From Rhizobium sp. CF122 (GTDB taxonomy: Bacteria; Pseudomonadota; Alphaproteobacteria; Rhizobiales; Rhizobiaceae), in assembly GCF_000282035.1 (NCBI RefSeq), contig NZ_AKKA01000109.1, positions 32,752 through 96,751 of the forward strand: DNA of 64,000 bases. Direction: 5' to 3'. The notes under the pieces were generated by a model. That model made no database searches. It was not told where the DNA came from and saw nothing but the letters and a program-made list of their open reading frames with translations. Of the stretch, positions 61,506-64,000 are shown in pieces. The position numbers and the translations under genes are program-made. How positions within the stretch are numbered: position 1 is the first letter of the stretch; every line of letters begins with the position of its first letter.

Positions 61506-62326
61506 TGAGCATCCATGGCAAGCAGAAGCGGCTGACGACAACAGCGATCCGGGCGATGAAGGGCAACGACCGCATCGTCTGCCTGACAGCCTACACGACG
61601 CCAATCGCCCGCCTGCTCGATCAGCACTGCGATCTTCTCCTGGTTGGCGATTCCCTCGGCATGGTGCTGTACGGCATGGAGACGACGGTTGGTGTGACAC
61701 TCGACATGATGGCTGCTCATGGCGCCGCCGTCATGCGCGGTGTGTCGCATGCCTGCGTCATCGTCGACCTTCCCTTCGGCAGCTACCAGGAGTCGAAAGA
61801 ACAGGCGTTTCGCAACGCTGTCAGACTGATGCAGGAGACCGGCTGCGACGGCGTCAAACTGGAGGGCGGCGAGGAAATGGCGGAGACGATCGCCTTCCTG
61901 ACCGCGCGAGGTGTGCCGGTTTTTGCTCACGTTGGGCTGATGCCGCAGTTGGTCAATGCGGTCGGCGGCTTCCGGTCGCTCGGACATTCAGACGAGGAGG
62001 CGGCAAAGATTCGCCGCGATGCCCTGGCGGTCGCAGAAGCCGGCGCTTTCGCTGTCGTTGTCGAGGGAACCGTCGAACCTGTTGCCCGCGACATCACTGC
62101 TTCGCTTAGCGTGCCGACCATCGGTATCGGCGCGTCGCCTGCCTGTGACGGGCAGGTACTCGTGTCGGACGACATGTTGGGGCTTTTCAACGACTTTAAG
62201 CCGCGCTTCGTCAAGCGCTTTGCCGAATTGAGCCCGCTGGTGTCGCAGGCCGCCCAGGCTTACGCCGAAGAAGTCCGCTCCGGCCAGTTCCCGGCCAAGG
62301 AACATACGTTCCAGCCGAAACGGTAG
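61505..62326 (+). CDS. panB: 3-methyl-2-oxobutanoate hydroxymethyltransferase
   Basis: A 273-residue enzyme that transfers a one-carbon unit from methylenetetrahydrofolate to alpha-ketoisovalerate, giving ketopantoate for the pantothenate pathway. Metal-binding and core motifs GDSLGMVLYG, VVDLPFGSY, VKLEGG, HVGLMPQ and PTIGIGASPACDGQVLV are present. It starts at a GTG overlapping the panC stop by one base, so panC and panB form a coupled operon. Confidence 0.96.
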   Translation: MSIHGKQKRLTTTAIRAMKGNDRIVCLTAYTTPIARLLDQHCDLLLVGDSLGMVLYGMETTVGVTLDMMAAHGAAVMRGVSHACVIVDLPFGSYQESKEQAFRNAVRLMQETGCDGVKLEGGEEMAETIAFLTARGVPVFAHVGLMPQLVNAVGGFRSLGHSDEEAAKIRRDALAVAEAGAFAVVVEGTVEPVARDITASLSVPTIGIGASPACDGQVLVSDDMLGLFNDFKPRFVKRFAELSPLVSQAAQAYAEEVRSGQFPAKEHTFQPKR

Positions 62327-62360
62327 CGTTGGCAGCTATGTCGGTGCGGGAACTAACGAC

Positions 62361-63572
62361 CTAGCGCCGGCCGAGCCAGGATTCGATTCCGCGGGCCGCT
62401 GCCCGGCCGGTGGCAAAGCATGCCGTCAGGAGATAGCCGCCGGTCGGCGCCTCCCAGTCGATCATTTCACCGGCGACGAAGAGGCCGGGCAACGCCTTCA
62501 GCATGTAGTTCCGATCAAGCTCGTCCCACTCGATGCCGCCTGCCGAGGAAATCGCCTCGGCGATCGGGCGGGTTCTTCGAAGGGGGATGGGCAAGGCCTT
62601 GATCAGACCGGCCAGTTGATGGGGATCGCCGAGGTTTGTGGCGCCCGCAAGCTCGCGAAGTAGCGCCGCCTTTACGCCGTCAATGCCGGCAGCCTTCCTG
62701 AGTCGGTTCGATAGACTTGCCTTCGGATCCTGTTTTCCAAGTTCACGGGCGATGCGCTCTCGCGTGCGTCCCGGAATTAGATCGACGTAAAGTGTTGCGG
62801 CTTCGCCGGCGGTCAAGCTCTCCCTCAATACGGCTGTATGGGCGTAGACGAGGCTGCCCTCGATACCATGCCGGGTGATGACGAATTCTCCGGGGATCGT
62901 TCCCGCCGACGAGGATGCCGTGACTGATTTGACGGGCTCGCCCGAAAATCGATCTCGCAGATACTCGCTCCAATCGACATCGAAACCGCAATTGGCGGGC
63001 TGAAAGTCATCAACTGCGATGCCTTTCTCCCTGAGCCAAGGCAGCCAGCTTCCGTCGGAGCCGAGGCGGGGCCAGCTCTTCCCACCGAGCGAGAGGAGTG
63101 CCGCGTCCGGCTGGATCACGTTTACGCCCTTCGGCGTTTCGATGAGGTAGCCCGCGCCAGAGAATCCTATCCACCGGTGCCGGGTCAGGATCTTGACGCC
63201 TTGGGTCTCAAGTCTAAGCAGCCAGGCACGAAGAAGCGGTGAAGCTTTCATGGCTATCGGAAACACGCGCCCTGAGGATCCCACGAATGTTTCCGTACCA
63301 AGTCTCGCCGCCCAGGCTCTGACGTCGGATGGCTTGAAGCTGTCCAGTGCGTCGCGCAAGCGGGCATTTGATGCGCCGAAGCGTGACGCGAAGCGCTCGT
63401 AATCCTCGGAATGGGTGATGTTGAGCCCGGACTTGCCGGCAAGGAGAAATTTTCGCGCGACTGTCGGCATGGCCTCGTAGACCGTGACGGCGTGCCCTTC
63501 CAACGACAAACTTTCCGCGGCCGTCAGGCCCGCCGGGCCGCCGCCGAAGATCGCGATTTGCTTCCTCACCAT
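62361..63572 (-). CDS. HI0933/YhiN-family flavoprotein (NAD(P)/FAD-dependent oxidoreductase)
   Basis: A 403-residue FAD-binding protein. The dinucleotide fold IAIFGGGPAGLTAAESL opens it, then KFLLAGKSGLNITHSE, the family's marker, and the late GLFVAGEMIDWEAPTGGYLLTACFATGRAAA that closes the FAD site. The YhiN/HI0933 family (BaiN group) is very widespread and its substrate is unclear. The ATG at 63572 is chosen; a TTG directly before it is not needed. Convergent with panB across 34 bases. Confidence 0.92.
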   Translation of the reverse strand: MVRKQIAIFGGGPAGLTAAESLSLEGHAVTVYEAMPTVARKFLLAGKSGLNITHSEDYERFASRFGASNARLRDALDSFKPSDVRAWAARLGTETFVGSSGRVFPIAMKASPLLRAWLLRLETQGVKILTRHRWIGFSGAGYLIETPKGVNVIQPDAALLSLGGKSWPRLGSDGSWLPWLREKGIAVDDFQPANCGFDVDWSEYLRDRFSGEPVKSVTASSSAGTIPGEFVITRHGIEGSLVYAHTAVLRESLTAGEAATLYVDLIPGRTRERIARELGKQDPKASLSNRLRKAAGIDGVKAALLRELAGATNLGDPHQLAGLIKALPIPLRRTRPIAEAISSAGGIEWDELDRNYMLKALPGLFVAGEMIDWEAPTGGYLLTACFATGRAAARGIESWLGRR

Positions 63573-63952
63573 CAAAAATCGCCCGGGATCGATATCGAGG
63601 ACCCCTCATGGCCTGCCCGAGCGCGATGCGCAAGAGTATCTGCTGGAAACGGACCGCGCCTACGGCGCGCGTTTTCGAGGTCGATTGGTAAAGATAATGA
63701 ACGCGCGAGAAAACGACCAGTTGCAAGCGTGCTTTGGGCCTTGAATACAGCCCCGTCAGACTCAAAATACCAGTGCGGACGACCCTCGCGGACCATGACC
63801 GTAGGCAAACACGCGCCAGCGGGTCTTTGTGGCGGAAATCCCGGAAAACCAATGCTCCCAGTGGGGCGTTGCGGCAACGAGATGATGTAAGTTGCGCGGC
63901 CGGCGATGCTCCCCGACCGGGATGACCCGGTCGGGGAGGCGCGCTCGTCCCC
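63573..63952. other. Intergenic stretch with uninterpretable open frames
   Basis: Several overlapping open frames of 80-160 codons occur on both strands (GC-rich DNA leaves few stops), but none shows a family or a ribosome site. A strong hairpin lies near its right end. Confidence 0.4.
63909..63938 (-). terminator. Perfect 13-bp hairpin after the window-end gene
   Basis: CTCCCCGACCGGG (63909-63921), loop ATGA, and the exact complement (63926-63938). It lies 14 bases after the stop of the minus-strand gene entering from the right. No T run follows on either strand, so it is a factor-dependent or stabilising hairpin at most; terminator is the likely role by position. Confidence 0.55.
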
Positions 63953-64000
63953 TCAGGAGACGCCGTTGAAGTCGCTGTCGGTCAAGTTGTAGTTGCCCTT
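63953..64000 (-). CDS. 3' end of a gene continuing beyond the window
   Basis: Sixteen codons read towards the left: KGNYNLTDSDFNGVS then TGA (stop at 63953-63955). The frame is open to the window edge. The ending LTDSDFNGV resembles the tails of RTX-type secreted proteins, but this is too short to name. Confidence 0.45.
   Translation of the reverse strand, partial: KGNYNLTDSDFNGVS

Noticed and set aside
63572..63877. 101-codon minus-strand frame upstream of the YhiN-family gene
   Set aside because: Several overlapping frames compete here; composition is Arg/Pro-rich and none shows a domain.

Overview
The window is about 64 kb of GC-rich (roughly 60%) alphaproteobacterial DNA, most probably from the Rhizobiaceae (Rhizobium, Sinorhizobium/Ensifer or Agrobacterium). 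This rests on a bgsBA-type glucan synthase pair, a DUF982 protein, a DUF1127 gene followed by CCTCCTCCC hairpin RNAs, a y4hA/ChaA-type antiporter, a rhizobial QuiNAc-type surface-glycan module and dense families of ABC transporters. No rRNA or tRNA gene was recognised, and no intact insertion sequence. The only mobile DNA seen is a 5' fragment of a group II intron. The taxonomic call is inference.

Layout. 0-6.6 kb: end of an aldehyde dehydrogenase gene, then a membrane-bound AraC regulator followed by an HlyD adaptor, an ABC ATPase and two FtsX/MacB-type permeases. 6.6-8.5 kb: accessory patch with a group II intron remnant, an intact Phd/VapC toxin-antitoxin pair and a DUF982 protein. 8.7-12.7 kb: agmatinase-family hydrolase, flavin reductase, flavin-dependent monooxygenase and LysR regulator. 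12.7-16.6 kb: TTG-start GntR/UTRA regulator divergent from a complete polar amino-acid ABC importer. 16.9-17.4 kb: DUF1127 microprotein and an array of four hairpins, each showing the anti-Shine-Dalgarno sequence CCTCCTCCC in its loop. 17.5-19.3 kb: MFS transporter and a RES-domain toxin remnant.

19.3-40.2 kb is mostly surface polysaccharide. A bgsBA-like pair (candidate c-di-GMP-activated mixed-linkage beta-glucan synthase) is followed by acyltransferase, glycosyltransferases, ABC exporter, WecG-type transferase, DUF6492 protein, Wzy-like polymerase, Wzz/GumC-like co-polymerase, Tat-exported GH10 glycosidase, Wzx-like flippase and an unusual tandem alpha/beta-hydrolase. A toxin-antitoxin pair destroyed by three frameshifts interrupts it. 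40.5-50.9 kb: SPW-repeat membrane protein, cation/proton antiporter, LacI regulator convergent with a CUT1 sugar or glycerophospho-type ABC operon that begins with a phosphodiesterase, then an SRPBCC protein, a class III adenylate cyclase and a GFA protein.

51-56.6 kb: a second glycan module with a short phosphoglycosyl transferase, SDR 4-reductase, membrane 4,6-dehydratase, O-antigen ligase/polymerase and GT25 transferase. The first three match the R. etli WreU/WreQ/WreV route that makes UDP-QuiNAc and starts a glycan with it. 57-63.6 kb is housekeeping: GlpR-like regulator, YbaK-type deacylase, Tim44-domain protein, J-domain protein, panC-panB and a YhiN-family flavoprotein. The last 48 bases are the 3' end of another minus-strand gene.

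The points most worth following are the DUF1127/anti-SD hairpin array (17.0-17.4 kb), the EPS cluster with its GH10 enzyme and Cys-nucleophile tandem hydrolase (23-40 kb), and the trail of broken toxin and intron remnants at its edges.
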